Shown: one piece after another, positions 51,881-61,462 of the stretch
Position numbering within the stretch: position 1 is the stretch's first letter
Layout: the number at the start of each line of letters is the position of its first letter
From: Paenibacillus sp.
GTDB lineage: Bacteria > Bacillota > Bacilli > Paenibacillales > Paenibacillaceae
Direction of reading: 5' to 3'
DNA: 64,000 bases
Assembly (NCBI GenBank): GCA_031254035.1
Contig: JAIRVF010000100.1
Coordinates: 1-64,000 of the forward strand
Notes under the pieces: generated by a model
Database searches by the model: none
The model's input: only the letters and a program-made list of their open reading frames with translations
What the model was told of the DNA's origin: nothing
Program-made: the position numbers and the translations under genes

Positions 51881-54802
51881 CTAGCGCGGGTTGCGCTTGC
51901 GGGCGGCCAGCAGGCGGTCCATCGAAGCGGACCGCTCGTCTTGCGGCGGCTTGGGCGCAGCCGCCGCCGCTTTCTTGCCAGGCCCGGCCTCCGGCGGCCG
52001 GGCATCCCGCGTCCCGCGCGGCGCCTCAGCCTTCGGCTCAGCCGCGAGGGACGCCACCGAAGCCGGACGCTTCGCTTCGGCTTCCTCCCTACCGGCGCGT
52101 GCCTGCGGCTGCGCCGGGTCTGGCGGCGCTGCAGAGCCGCCGCCGTAAAAGGCCGCGGCGCGCTGCTTGCGCGCGGCAAGCCTGCCGAGGCCGGCGTCAA
52201 CGGGCTCCGCCCCGCCGGCCGGCTGCGGCCGCCTGCGGAGCAGGGCGGCCAGGCGTGCGCCGATCAGGCCCCATGGGAGGGCCAGACGGCGCACCGCAAT
52301 ATCCGCGACCCACAAGAGGAGGGCCGCGATGAGCAGCGCATAGCCGAGGTCATGCAGCTGTCGGCTTGGTCGCGGAGCCGCAGCAAACAACTGCTCCGGC
52401 TTGTCCCAAAATAGCACGCGTCCGCCGGTCATTTCGGCGAGACGTTCCAGCTCTTTGCCCGCATCTCCTGACTCGATCCGGTATTCAGGCGAATAGGGGA
52501 CGACCAATCCGCTTGGCATAGCGACGCTTTTTCCGCTGCCATCCTCAAGCGACAGCAGGAAGGATCCAGGCTGATCCACTGTCATCTCCCCGCTGTAGCT
52601 GCCAGGAGATTCCTGAACCAGCTCCACTTTGCTCGGCTGCAGCTGATCCCCGGTTACTACAGCCTGCAGCTGTTCCGGTCCGCTGCCTGAGGTGGCATTA
52701 ATTTGAAACCGGACCTTGTTACCCTCCACCTGCGTTTTCACCTCATATGGCGAAGCGGCAAATTGCGGAAAGGTCCATTTCACCATCTGGGTCAGCACAT
52801 TGGAAAAAGCGGGCGAGGACACCCAGTCCTTCGACCATTTCCCCATCATATCGCTTGTCCAGGCTACCGTACGGCCGGAACCGTACTGCCAGCGTGCCAG
52901 CAGCGGATCGGGCTCCGGACTCGAAAGCACGGTTTGGGCAGCTGGTTTTGCCGTGGTAGCCACATATCCGTAAATCTGCGGCACTCCGTTATCAAACAGC
53001 TTGCCCCAGTCGCCCGCATCCTGCAATGCAGGAACAAATGGTTTATCCACAATATAGGATTTGGAAATCATAGCGGCTTCGCGGCTAAAGATCGCCGGAA
53101 TCGTTGTCTCATCCTCCGCCATATAGAACCTTCCCTTTGCTCCATCGGCAAGGCTCTGCAGTAAATTCACATCCGCATCCATACCCACGGCCACGGTGGA
53201 CATGGTGATTTTTTCGCTCACCATCTGTTCCAGAAGCGAGCCATAAGCATCATTTCCAGCGGACTGGCCGTCGGTCATCAGGATGATATGTTTGCGCTGT
53301 GCCTGAACCTTAAGCATTTCTTCCACGGCCGATGCCGCTGCCGGATAAATATCGGTCCCGCCGTCACTTTGAATGGATTGAATATTATCAATAACTTCCT
53401 GCTTTTTGTCGTCCAGCTTCATCGGCGGCACAACCCACCAGTTGGTTGAGTCGAAAGCCAGAACACCAACGCTATCCTTCGGACGGAGCATTTCCACGGT
53501 ACGAATGGCGGCTTCTTTGGCCATTTCTATCTTCTCACCGGACATACTCCCCGAACGGTCGATAACCAGAATCAGCCCGAGCGAAGGAATCTGCCTTTTT
53601 CCCTCCAGCTCCATGGATACCGGCAAAGCGCGTTCAATCGGCGTTTTGAAATAACCGCCCATGCCGTAGCTGTCTTCGCCGCCAACCATCATAAACCCGA
53701 TGCCGTAGCTTTTTACCGCCTGTTCAATCATTTCCATCCGCCGCTCGCCGACCTGGTCGCCGGATACATTGTTGAAAATGATCGAGTCGTAGGCCGCATA
53801 TTTAGCCATCTCGTTCGGCAAAAGCCCCGGGCTCGACATCACTTCATATTGAATCAGGCCCGATGACAACGCCGCGGTAATATTCTCGGAGGTTCCCTTC
53901 TTACCTTCCACAATCAGCACCTTCGGCGGGCCATCCACGCGCGTAAACGCATATCCAGCATTGTTGGACGACTGCTGATCCCCGTTCATGAAGATTTCCG
54001 CCCGGTAACGATGAAGTCCAGTCGTTTTCGCCAGTGCTTTGACGGCATACCGGTTTTCGCCTACGGCGACATCCACCGTCTCCCTGCCGATTTCGCGGCT
54101 GTCTTCGTAGATCCTTAGTTCCCCTTGACCTTTGAAAGTACTCTGCACGAGCACCTCGATGGAAAAAGACTCTGCCTGATAGAGCTTCTGGGGCACGCTG
54201 ACTTCTTCTACCGCCACATCCTTGATCTGCTTGGAGGGCGATGCCAGCACGTCAACGACGATCCCCTGATTTTTCAGCATCCGTCCAGCAGCAAGCATAC
54301 TGCCTACGTTCTCCTTACCATCGCTGATCAATACGATGTGGGAATCGGAGCGGCCGTCCAGCAAATTCCCCGCGAGCATAAGTCCTGATTCCAGATTCGT
54401 AAATTCGGGGTTTTGGGCCGCATTCAGGCTGAGATTTGTCGGTAAATGGTTCATTAGCTTCTGCTCGTAGGCACCTTGCAAAGAAGTGGACACAACTCCA
54501 ACGGAATCATCCTCTTTTTTGGAAGCAGCCGATTTGAGCATCCATGCCTCCGCCTGTCCCGCCTCTGGCATGCTGGCAGACCGGTCCACGACATACACAA
54601 CCTTTTTTTGCTGAAGAACGGTAAAAGACTGCATTCCCGAAATCACAAATACCAGTAACAGCAGCACAGCGGTTCTGAGCAAAACGGCTATGGTTTTCCG
54701 TACACCGAAAAGCCGAAAATCGGATTTATATGCATAAAACATAAATACGGCCAGCGGAATAGTCAGGAGCAGCAGCCAAGGGTGGTTAAATTGAACGCCC
54801 AC
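51881..54802 (-). CDS. Large membrane protein with two von Willebrand A modules
   Basis: 973 residues. Two N-terminal membrane helices (WLLLLTIPLAVFMFYAY and TAVLLLLVFVISG), then a first VWA-like module with VVDRSASM (73-78), a glutamine-amidotransferase-like segment (VLIVEGKKGTSENITAALSS), and a second VWA with a full MIDAS, ILVIDRSGSMSGEKIEMAKE (Asp415, Ser417, Ser419) and IILMTDGQSAGNDAYGS. A C-terminal membrane helix near residue 840 (YALLIAALLLWVADIAV) precedes a 110-residue Ala/Pro/Arg-rich tail. The start is GTG overlapping the previous gene by 17 bases. Likely extracytoplasmic and part of the MoxR/DUF58 assembly; function unknown. The tail has unusually high GC. Confidence 0.9.
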   Translation of the reverse strand: MGVQFNHPWLLLLTIPLAVFMFYAYKSDFRLFGVRKTIAVLLRTAVLLLLVFVISGMQSFTVLQQKKVVYVVDRSASMPEAGQAEAWMLKSAASKKEDDSVGVVSTSLQGAYEQKLMNHLPTNLSLNAAQNPEFTNLESGLMLAGNLLDGRSDSHIVLISDGKENVGSMLAAGRMLKNQGIVVDVLASPSKQIKDVAVEEVSVPQKLYQAESFSIEVLVQSTFKGQGELRIYEDSREIGRETVDVAVGENRYAVKALAKTTGLHRYRAEIFMNGDQQSSNNAGYAFTRVDGPPKVLIVEGKKGTSENITAALSSGLIQYEVMSSPGLLPNEMAKYAAYDSIIFNNVSGDQVGERRMEMIEQAVKSYGIGFMMVGGEDSYGMGGYFKTPIERALPVSMELEGKRQIPSLGLILVIDRSGSMSGEKIEMAKEAAIRTVEMLRPKDSVGVLAFDSTNWWVVPPMKLDDKKQEVIDNIQSIQSDGGTDIYPAAASAVEEMLKVQAQRKHIILMTDGQSAGNDAYGSLLEQMVSEKITMSTVAVGMDADVNLLQSLADGAKGRFYMAEDETTIPAIFSREAAMISKSYIVDKPFVPALQDAGDWGKLFDNGVPQIYGYVATTAKPAAQTVLSSPEPDPLLARWQYGSGRTVAWTSDMMGKWSKDWVSSPAFSNVLTQMVKWTFPQFAASPYEVKTQVEGNKVRFQINATSGSGPEQLQAVVTGDQLQPSKVELVQESPGSYSGEMTVDQPGSFLLSLEDGSGKSVAMPSGLVVPYSPEYRIESGDAGKELERLAEMTGGRVLFWDKPEQLFAAAPRPSRQLHDLGYALLIAALLLWVADIAVRRLALPWGLIGARLAALLRRRPQPAGGAEPVDAGLGRLAARKQRAAAFYGGGSAAPPDPAQPQARAGREEAEAKRPASVASLAAEPKAEAPRGTRDARPPEAGPGKKAAAAAPKPPQDERSASMDRLLAARKRNPR

Positions 54803-56756
54803 GCTGATACACCCCCCATTCCACTAGAATAACTAGTAATGCCAAGCCCGCAAGCAGCGTCAACAGCGGCATTTTGCTCTGATCCCCGTTATTTTTGGCC
54901 GGCGTGGTACCCAAATCGGCATTTGCAGCTGCCTCTTTTCCGTCCGCAGCCTGACCTATAGCAGCCAGCTTGGCGTTCGTTTCACCCCACTGCCCTTCAT
55001 AGGGATCTGCTGAAGATTCGGCTAGATATTCAGTCTTTTTCCCCGCGCTGTTTTCCTGCTCTAAAGCATACAGTCCTGGAACCGGAGGAACCTTCTGCAA
55101 GGCGTTGATTCCTTTATCTCCGGTTTCCGCCTCTGTATTCGGAACATTCATCGATTTCGCCATGCCGCCTTTAGCAACCCACCTGGCAGCTGCCGTATCT
55201 GCAGCGATTGGAATTTCCACCCTCCTACCTGCCGTCAGACGTCCCAGGCTTTTACCGCCGCTCTCCGTAAGCCAGGACACAGCCTCATGTACGACGATCG
55301 GGAATTCTGCCGATAGCGCAAAATCCGTTTCCTTGAGATCATACAGGAAGGATAAGCGAGGTCTCCCGTTTTCAGTTCCTGCGACAACCGCAGGATGGTT
55401 CTCTATGCTCATGATCGGAGTGGCCCAATCCGGTAGTTTCCGTTCTAGTAGACTGGAGAAATAGACCCCGTTATAGCTCGCATACCGGTTTATCGGATGG
55501 CTTTCAAGCTTCGGCTGTCCTCCGCTCACATTGACCTTGCTACCGCTTCCTCCCAACGTCCATATTGGAGTACGATCGAGCAGCTTCTTCCATTCGCCTT
55601 GCGTTGTAAAAAGTGGCGCTGTTCCGTCGATCACGATTAAATCCGGTAGATGGTCGGGAACAGCCGTACCTGTGGATCGTTTAGGGTCTGTATCCGCGCT
55701 ATCTTCCTCAGGCAAAGCCATTTTTACCACCTCGGCTCCTGTCAACTGAAGCCCCTTCTCCAGAAATATATTCCCCTTGGTCATCAGCAAAATCCGCGGC
55801 GTCTCATTCGGCTGTGAAAATGCGTACGCTTCATTGTCTGCCGGGTAGGCGTCATCTACCTCTAGTTCCGCGCGATAAACCGCTGCCTCCGGCAAATCCC
55901 GGAATGTCAACGTTAACGCCACCTCTGGCTTTATCTCCGTGTGAGTCGTTTGAAGAAGCCTCCCGTCACCATATAGGTTTATCTCCGTCGACCTTGCCGT
56001 CTTACCGTGATTTTTCACAACGGCTACGGCTGTTTTTCTGCCCGACTCGTCCTTGATGCCAAATTGCTGCAGCGCGAGATTAAATCCGGCTTGCGATCCT
56101 ACGGAAAATACTCTTACTGGAACCTGAAACGGGATGGATGACGGATCCCCTCTCCACTGGCCATCGGTAAAAACGATAACCTCAGCATCTTTTTCCTCAC
56201 GGGTTAGCGCCGAAGCAAGCGAAAGGGTTTCATCATATGAGGCCCTGCCAAAATAAACTTGAAGTGAATCGATCGCCTGGGTGGCACGGCTGTGGTCTTT
56301 TTCCCGGGAAATGACTAAATTCGGCTCCGCATTCATACTGAGCAGGGTGATTTCGCTGTTCTTCGCCTCATGTTTAATAAAGTCCTTCATCTCCTGCTTC
56401 ATCTGCTCAAGCCTCTCTTGGGAGGGCTGCCCCGCTGCCGGGATCGTCAACGCGCTCATGCTTCCTGATGTATCTGCTACAAGCACAACATGGTCCTTGC
56501 CTCCACCAGGCGCCCACCAGAACGGCTTCATAAGAGCAAATACAAGCAGAGCTGCGGCAAGCAGCTGAAGCCAAAGGAGGAGCCTGTTGTGCAGTTTTTG
56601 CCATGGACGGTTGGCCTCCAGGTTCTTCAGCACTCTCTGCCACAGCAGATGGCTCGGAACTTTAGTATCGAGAAATTTTCGTTTGAGTAGATACATGGCC
56701 AAAATCGCCGGTATGCTAAGTCCGAACCAAAGTCCGAGCCATGAACCAATCCCCAC
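54786..56756 (-). CDS. BatA-type membrane protein with VWA domain
   Basis: 656 residues. An N-terminal BatA-like membrane region (GLSIPAILAMYLLKRKFLDT, then VPSHLLWQRVLKNLEANRPW and LWLQLLAAALLVFALMKPFW) is followed by a VWA domain with MIDAS VLVADTSGSM (Asp95, Ser97, Ser99) and VIVFTDGQW, Ig-like and amidotransferase-like parts, and a C-terminal membrane helix (MPLLTLLAGLALLVILVEWG). The start is GTG (56754-56756), seven bases after AAGGAGG. These proteins are partners of MoxR ATPases. Third from last in transcription order is the DUF58 gene, 35 bases upstream. Confidence 0.92.
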   Translation of the reverse strand: MGIGSWLGLWFGLSIPAILAMYLLKRKFLDTKVPSHLLWQRVLKNLEANRPWQKLHNRLLLWLQLLAAALLVFALMKPFWWAPGGGKDHVVLVADTSGSMSALTIPAAGQPSQERLEQMKQEMKDFIKHEAKNSEITLLSMNAEPNLVISREKDHSRATQAIDSLQVYFGRASYDETLSLASALTREEKDAEVIVFTDGQWRGDPSSIPFQVPVRVFSVGSQAGFNLALQQFGIKDESGRKTAVAVVKNHGKTARSTEINLYGDGRLLQTTHTEIKPEVALTLTFRDLPEAAVYRAELEVDDAYPADNEAYAFSQPNETPRILLMTKGNIFLEKGLQLTGAEVVKMALPEEDSADTDPKRSTGTAVPDHLPDLIVIDGTAPLFTTQGEWKKLLDRTPIWTLGGSGSKVNVSGGQPKLESHPINRYASYNGVYFSSLLERKLPDWATPIMSIENHPAVVAGTENGRPRLSFLYDLKETDFALSAEFPIVVHEAVSWLTESGGKSLGRLTAGRRVEIPIAADTAAARWVAKGGMAKSMNVPNTEAETGDKGINALQKVPPVPGLYALEQENSAGKKTEYLAESSADPYEGQWGETNAKLAAIGQAADGKEAAANADLGTTPAKNNGDQSKMPLLTLLAGLALLVILVEWGVYQRGRSI

Positions 56757-56791
56757 TAGGATTCCTCCTTTCTCTTACGCATTCAAATCAG

Positions 56792-57727
56792 TTAGACCCG
56801 TATCAGCCCGGCGTTCGCAAACACGCCAAATACCGCTTCCTGCAGCGTCATATCGCTTGACAACGTGACAAAAGAAGTGCCGCGCTCGGAAGCTGTTTTC
56901 CGAAGTTCATTTTGGTAATGCTCCAGCTCTTCAGTGTACCTGTGCAGTACGCGGCCGGTAATGGCTACTTCCTTGCCCGTGTTCAGTTCGCTGTCTATAA
57001 GCCGCAGATCGCCGCTCAGCTCGGGGTGAATTTCTTCCGGCGAAAGCACCTGCACAAGAACGACTTCTTGACCTGCCCCCACCAAGCGTGAAAGAATGTT
57101 CCCCATTTCAGATTCGCCTTCTCTCAGCCAAAAATCAGAAAATATCCAGGTCATTCCGGATAAACGCGGCATTGCACCCGGCTCTCCCAGCGCGGATGCC
57201 AAGCTTCCTTCGCCGCCGGGAGGCATATCCTGCAAAAATTGAAACAAACGATTGGCAGATCCCCTCCCCCGCAAAACCGGCAGCCGTCCATTAAGCCTGT
57301 TGCTATAGCAGAGGGCCCCGACTCGTTCATAGGAACAAAGCGCAATGTAACCAATGCTGGCAGCGAGTCTTTTTGCAAAAAGCAGCTTGTTATCACCTGC
57401 CTTGCCGGTCATCATCCCCTTCATTGCTTGCGATCCGCCGAAATCCATTGAGGCTGAGCAATCCACATATAGACTAAGCATCAGTTCCTGCTCGTCCATA
57501 AACTGACGGACAAACGGTTTTCCCGTCCGGGAGTATACGCCCCAATCAAAACGCCTAATGTCGTCTCCGGGTGCATAGGAACGGTAATCCGCGAATTCCA
57601 GCGAAGAACCGAGCCGGCTTGAACGCCGCTTGCCCTGAAGCGTACCCGCAACTCTTCTGCCTGAACCAAGTGTGAGCCTTTCCAGGCGCATCATCCAGTC
57701 CGAAGGCAGCAGATGGGCGCTGGTCAT
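56792..57727 (-). CDS. DUF58-domain protein
   Basis: 311 residues. The DUF58 core is RSYAPGDDIRRFDWGVYSRT followed by GKPFVRQFMDEQELMLSLYV and DCSASMDFGGSQAMKG, a degenerate VWA with a DxSxS site. The rest continues as a VWA-like fold (GMTWIFSDFWLREGESEMGN). DUF58 proteins work with MoxR ATPases in assembling or activating other complexes. The ATG overlaps the moxR stop by four bases. Cytoplasmic, no membrane segment. Confidence 0.93.
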   Translation of the reverse strand: MTSAHLLPSDWMMRLERLTLGSGRRVAGTLQGKRRSSRLGSSLEFADYRSYAPGDDIRRFDWGVYSRTGKPFVRQFMDEQELMLSLYVDCSASMDFGGSQAMKGMMTGKAGDNKLLFAKRLAASIGYIALCSYERVGALCYSNRLNGRLPVLRGRGSANRLFQFLQDMPPGGEGSLASALGEPGAMPRLSGMTWIFSDFWLREGESEMGNILSRLVGAGQEVVLVQVLSPEEIHPELSGDLRLIDSELNTGKEVAITGRVLHRYTEELEHYQNELRKTASERGTSFVTLSSDMTLQEAVFGVFANAGLIRV

Positions 57728-58716
57728 GGCCGCCCTCCAAGCGTCTGCAATATTTCGTTAATGACTTGATCTGTCGTCACGCCCATGGCTTGTCCTTCAA
57801 AATTCAAAAATATCCGGTGACGTAGTGCAGGTACGGCTACGGCATGAATGTCGCTTTGTGCCAAGTGCATTCTTCCCTGGCAAACTGCCCGTACCTTGCC
57901 TGTTGCGATGATGGACTGAATCCCGCGTGGACCGGATCCGAACCTCACATATTTTTTCACGACTTCGGGAGCAGCTTCTTCTTCGGGATGTGACATCATC
58001 AGCAGCCTAGCCGCATAATCGAGCACCTCGTCAGCAACCAGCACTTCCCTCGCCCCATGCTGAATTTCCAGTAGTTCTTCCGGACCGGCCTGCTTCACAA
58101 TGGAAGGCGTATGGTTGGATGTCGTTCGTTTTACGATTTCTTTGAGCTCGTCCGCATTCGGATAAGGAACGAGAATTTTGAGGAGAAAACGGTCCAGCTG
58201 CGCTTCAGGCAGCGGATAGGTGCCTTCGTTTTCTAGTGGGTTTTGCGTCGCTAGCACAAAAAATGGGCTTGGCAATCGGTGCGTTTCATTCCCAACCGTC
58301 ACGGTTTTTTCCTGCATAGCTTCGAGCAGCGCACTCTGGGTTTTGGGTGTGGCGCGGTTGATTTCATCCGCCAGCACAATGCTGCTGAATAAAGGCCCGC
58401 TTTGGAATGTCATCCCTGTCTCGCCTTGTCTGCCAAATGACAAAATTTGAGTTCCCGTAATGTCGCTTGGCATTAGGTCAGGTGTAAACTGGATGCGAGA
58501 AAATGAAAGATCAAGCGTGTCTGCAATCGTGCGGACAAGCATCGTTTTCCCTAGTCCCGGAATTCCTTCCAGCAGAGCATGTCCGCCGGCAAAGATACAC
58601 CACAGCATCTGCTCGACGACCTCTTGCTGGCCAACAATGATTTCACCGATCTGATTGCGCACGCGCGATATCGTTTCTTTCCAGGCCTCAGGCTGGATTT
58701 GGGTTTCTTGCATCAT
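57724..58716 (-). CDS. MoxR-family AAA+ ATPase
   Basis: 330 residues. Walker A LLEGIPGLGKTMLVRTIAD (51-58), the FTPDLMPSDITGTQIL loop, Walker B SSIVLADEINRATPKTQSAL, sensor 1 FFVLATQNPLENEGTYPLPE, and the C-terminal lid with GSGPRGIQSIIATGKVRAVC. MoxR proteins act as chaperone-like motors for VWA proteins. GGGAGG lies before the ATG pair at 58714-58716. The order MoxR-DUF58-VWA-VWA is the classical gene neighbourhood of this system. Confidence 0.95.
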   Translation of the reverse strand: MMQETQIQPEAWKETISRVRNQIGEIIVGQQEVVEQMLWCIFAGGHALLEGIPGLGKTMLVRTIADTLDLSFSRIQFTPDLMPSDITGTQILSFGRQGETGMTFQSGPLFSSIVLADEINRATPKTQSALLEAMQEKTVTVGNETHRLPSPFFVLATQNPLENEGTYPLPEAQLDRFLLKILVPYPNADELKEIVKRTTSNHTPSIVKQAGPEELLEIQHGAREVLVADEVLDYAARLLMMSHPEEEAAPEVVKKYVRFGSGPRGIQSIIATGKVRAVCQGRMHLAQSDIHAVAVPALRHRIFLNFEGQAMGVTTDQVINEILQTLGGRP

Positions 58717-58762
58717 TACGTCCTCCCGCTCCCTTAAATGAAGATGTATTTTGCCCTATCCC

Positions 58763-60424
58763 TCAAGGATTCGGATTGATTCCGGTAAAATAGCTTTCAA
58801 CCAGGTTTTGCATCTGCTGCGGCAACTCCTGCCGTCCTAGCGACTTCTTCGCTTCGGCCTCGTACTCTTTGTACACTTCTTCATACGGACGGCTCGCTCC
58901 ATCTACGGCCGGCGTAACTCCGCCTTTCTGGATCGTGCCGCCTTGCCCTTTGAGCGGTCCCTTGTCGTTCTGCTTGTTGCCGCCACCTTCGAATTTACGT
59001 GGCGTCTTGACCAGATCGCGTCCGCCGGCTTCAAGTCCTGCTCCTGAACCCTGCCCGCCAGCATCGCCTATCCCCCGACCCGAACCGCTGCCACTTCCCG
59101 AACCGTTGCCTGAACCGCTGCCGCTGCCGACACCCTTACCTTGTTCACCACTGCTTCCCGGGGAGGCCGCATCGGCGTCTTCAGATTCATCTCCTCCGTA
59201 TTCCTCAGCCCAAGCCAGTTCTTCCGCGCTTCCCCCGTTGCTCCATGTATCCGACACATGCATGCCTGAAGCCATCATTTGCGAAGCAAGGCCAAGTCCC
59301 TGCGAAGCAAGCTGAGAACTCATGCTGGAAGCTGTGGCCGACTGGCTCGAGGCTGCGGCACGTGCCGCAAGGGCTTTGGCCAGCGCAGCCTCCAGATCAT
59401 TCATCGCTTCATCCTTCTCCTTGTCCTTCGCTCCTTCGGCGAGCGCTTTTGCCGTCTTTTGCAACGCATCCTTCAGCGCTTGGGTATCGGGGTTTTTGGT
59501 CGCCTCATCAGCCAGCTTGTTCAGTGCCTCCCGAAGCTGCTCCTTTTGTTCCGGTGAGAGCTGTTTTACCTGCTGTTTGAACATTTCCATGGATTTTTTC
59601 AATTCTTCCGTTTTCCCCTCGGCAAGACTTTTGCCCAAGGATGACATATTCGGAGCGTTTTGCATCTTTTTTCCGAGCTCGGACAAATTCCGGACGGCTG
59701 CTTCCTGTTTCGCCGCTATTTTCTCCATTGCTTTCATCGTTTTCTCCAGCTCGGCCAGTGCCTTTTCCGGATCCTTTTGGCCGTCCAGATTTTTTTGCAG
59801 CGTTCGGAGCGTATCCTCAAGCGGTTTCCTTATGGACGGATCGAGTTTTTGGGTCTGAAGCTGCTGTACCAGCTTTTCTGTTTTCTGCTTTTGGTCCTGC
59901 ACCCATTCCTGCTTGCGGGCGGCTTCGGCGAGCTTCGCATCCATCGGACTTGGCAGAATCGAAAGTACACCCCCAACTGCCAAAAGAATACAGCAGGCAA
60001 TCGCCGTCTTTTTATAATCCGGGTATGGAAGCCTGCTCTTCAACTGGGCAATGAAGCTGTTTCCATAGGCTTCGGCCTGCTTGCGCTGCCATCTTGCCGC
60101 AGGCGTATCATGTCCGGCAAATGAAAGAGCCGTCACCATCATATCGCTCCGCTCAGCTCCGCCTGTAGCTGCATCCATAGCCAGCGCCGCCTCGCGCTCC
60201 TTCACGCGGTTCAGCTGTCCCCAGACAGCTCCCGCTAAGAGGCCTGTCAATGCGACCGCAAACGCCAGATACCGGTAAGATGGAACGGGCCATAGCCGGG
60301 CCGCGAGCAGCAGCAAAATAGCTCCGATAAGTCCCGCTGCGCTCCCGAGCAAGGAACAGCGGATAAGCCGAAACTGCTGCAGTCGCAATCCCGCTTGGCG
60401 AACCGCTCTTCGAATGGCTTCCAT
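58763..60424 (-). CDS. Membrane-anchored coiled-coil protein with Gly/Ser-rich linker
   Basis: 553 residues; no named family recognised with confidence. Two N-terminal membrane helices (LLGSAAGLIGAILLLLAARL and YLAFAVALTGLLAGAVWG) and a third near residue 140 (AIACCILLAVGGVLSILP). Residues 170-370 are a highly charged Lys/Glu/Gln coiled coil. Residues about 425-485 are an acidic and Gly/Ser stretch (GSGSGSGNGSGSGSGSGRG). The last 40 residues have PYEEVYKEYEAEAKKSLGRQ, resembling the end of DUF4175-like or BatA-associated proteins. ATG 60422-60424 follows AAGGAGG; the frame extends upstream to 60502 without support. It lies between the ABC permease and moxR. Confidence 0.75.
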   Translation of the reverse strand: MEAIRRAVRQAGLRLQQFRLIRCSLLGSAAGLIGAILLLLAARLWPVPSYRYLAFAVALTGLLAGAVWGQLNRVKEREAALAMDAATGGAERSDMMVTALSFAGHDTPAARWQRKQAEAYGNSFIAQLKSRLPYPDYKKTAIACCILLAVGGVLSILPSPMDAKLAEAARKQEWVQDQKQKTEKLVQQLQTQKLDPSIRKPLEDTLRTLQKNLDGQKDPEKALAELEKTMKAMEKIAAKQEAAVRNLSELGKKMQNAPNMSSLGKSLAEGKTEELKKSMEMFKQQVKQLSPEQKEQLREALNKLADEATKNPDTQALKDALQKTAKALAEGAKDKEKDEAMNDLEAALAKALAARAAASSQSATASSMSSQLASQGLGLASQMMASGMHVSDTWSNGGSAEELAWAEEYGGDESEDADAASPGSSGEQGKGVGSGSGSGNGSGSGSGSGRGIGDAGGQGSGAGLEAGGRDLVKTPRKFEGGGNKQNDKGPLKGQGGTIQKGGVTPAVDGASRPYEEVYKEYEAEAKKSLGRQELPQQMQNLVESYFTGINPNP

Positions 60425-60520
60425 TAGCTGTCCTCCTTTGAGTTTCAGGTACTTGCATGGAGAAAGTTTCTTGCAACCTTCTGGACCAAGCCCTTTCTCC
60501 ATGCTCCAACATAAACTGAT

Positions 60521-61462
60521 TTACGATTGATCAGCCGCCCCCGTTTCGACGAGTGGAGCCGTATATTCCTGATTCTTCTTTTTTCGTTTGGCCACAGGAC
60601 GGATCCGGCGGATCGCAATCCATAAGGCAGAAATGATCACCACGCTGTATACCAGTACAAATTCCAGCCACAGCTGTATCGGTGCATCCGTATTCAAGTT
60701 CCCGTTCTGCAGCCTAAACGCCGTTTTGGAAAATCCAGGTTCAAATATACTGATCAGAGCTCCTGCCGGGTTTAATCCGAGCACATAACCGACCCAGGAA
60801 TAGGTAGGTCCCGTAGGAGTCAGCCCGGAATTATAGCTCCGCTGTTCTATGCCCATAAAAAACAAATACAGTAGTCCGGTCAGCAAGAAGATGCATAAGC
60901 CGACACCATATGTAACAATAACGGATATCATCGTCCTTCTAAACAATGTCGAGAACAGTACCCCAAGTGACCCGAGCAGCAGCATGACAAACAAGTAAAA
61001 GATAAAAATGAAAATCAGCTGCTTCAGTGAAATGCCCCCATAAAGGAATACGATGCTGTAGATCGGCAGACTGGCCACAACAAGGAGCGTCATGAAGCTT
61101 AAAGAGGAAATCAACTTACTGAGTATTATGGTTGACGAGCTTTGCTGCGTCGTCAGCAGCATGCTCAGCGTCTGCTTCTCCCGCTCGCCACTGATAACTC
61201 CTGCCGTCAAAGCTGGCGCCATAAAAGCGATCAATACTAGCTGTGCAAAGCTTAGCACATAAAACATCACACGACCTGTGCCGGAATCAAAAGGCCGGTT
61301 CCCCTGATAGCCAAAGTAAAGCGTGATATAAATAAAGCCAAGCGCGACCAGTCCTAACACCAAAATGTAAACAAACAGGGATATGGCCGAACGGGGCGTG
61401 CGCATCCGTAGGCGGAACTCTTTGTCGAGTACCGGATTGATCCATTTGCGGCTCAAGTTCAT
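60521..61462 (-). CDS. ABC-2-type transporter permease
   Basis: 313 residues with six membrane segments. NPVLDKEFRLRMRTPRSAIS is the typical cytoplasmic start, followed by LAQ-type segments, AGVISGEREKQTLSMLLTTQ (the E-R-E-K-xT motif of ABC-2 exporters) and LGVLFSTLFRRTMISVIVTY. ATG 61460-61462 overlaps the ATPase stop by four bases and follows AAAGGAGG. With the ATPase it would form an exporter. Substrate unknown; the neighbouring MoxR/VWA genes suggest a common cell-surface task (inference). Confidence 0.9.
   Translation of the reverse strand: MNLSRKWINPVLDKEFRLRMRTPRSAISLFVYILVLGLVALGFIYITLYFGYQGNRPFDSGTGRVMFYVLSFAQLVLIAFMAPALTAGVISGEREKQTLSMLLTTQQSSSTIILSKLISSLSFMTLLVVASLPIYSIVFLYGGISLKQLIFIFIFYLFVMLLLGSLGVLFSTLFRRTMISVIVTYGVGLCIFLLTGLLYLFFMGIEQRSYNSGLTPTGPTYSWVGYVLGLNPAGALISIFEPGFSKTAFRLQNGNLNTDAPIQLWLEFVLVYSVVIISALWIAIRRIRPVAKRKKKNQEYTAPLVETGAADQS

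Noticed and set aside
51776..52414. Plus-strand frames of 138-212 codons opposite the double-VWA gene
   Set aside because: They are an effect of the very high GC on the opposite strand; the minus-strand frame has operon context, domain motifs and a ribosome site.
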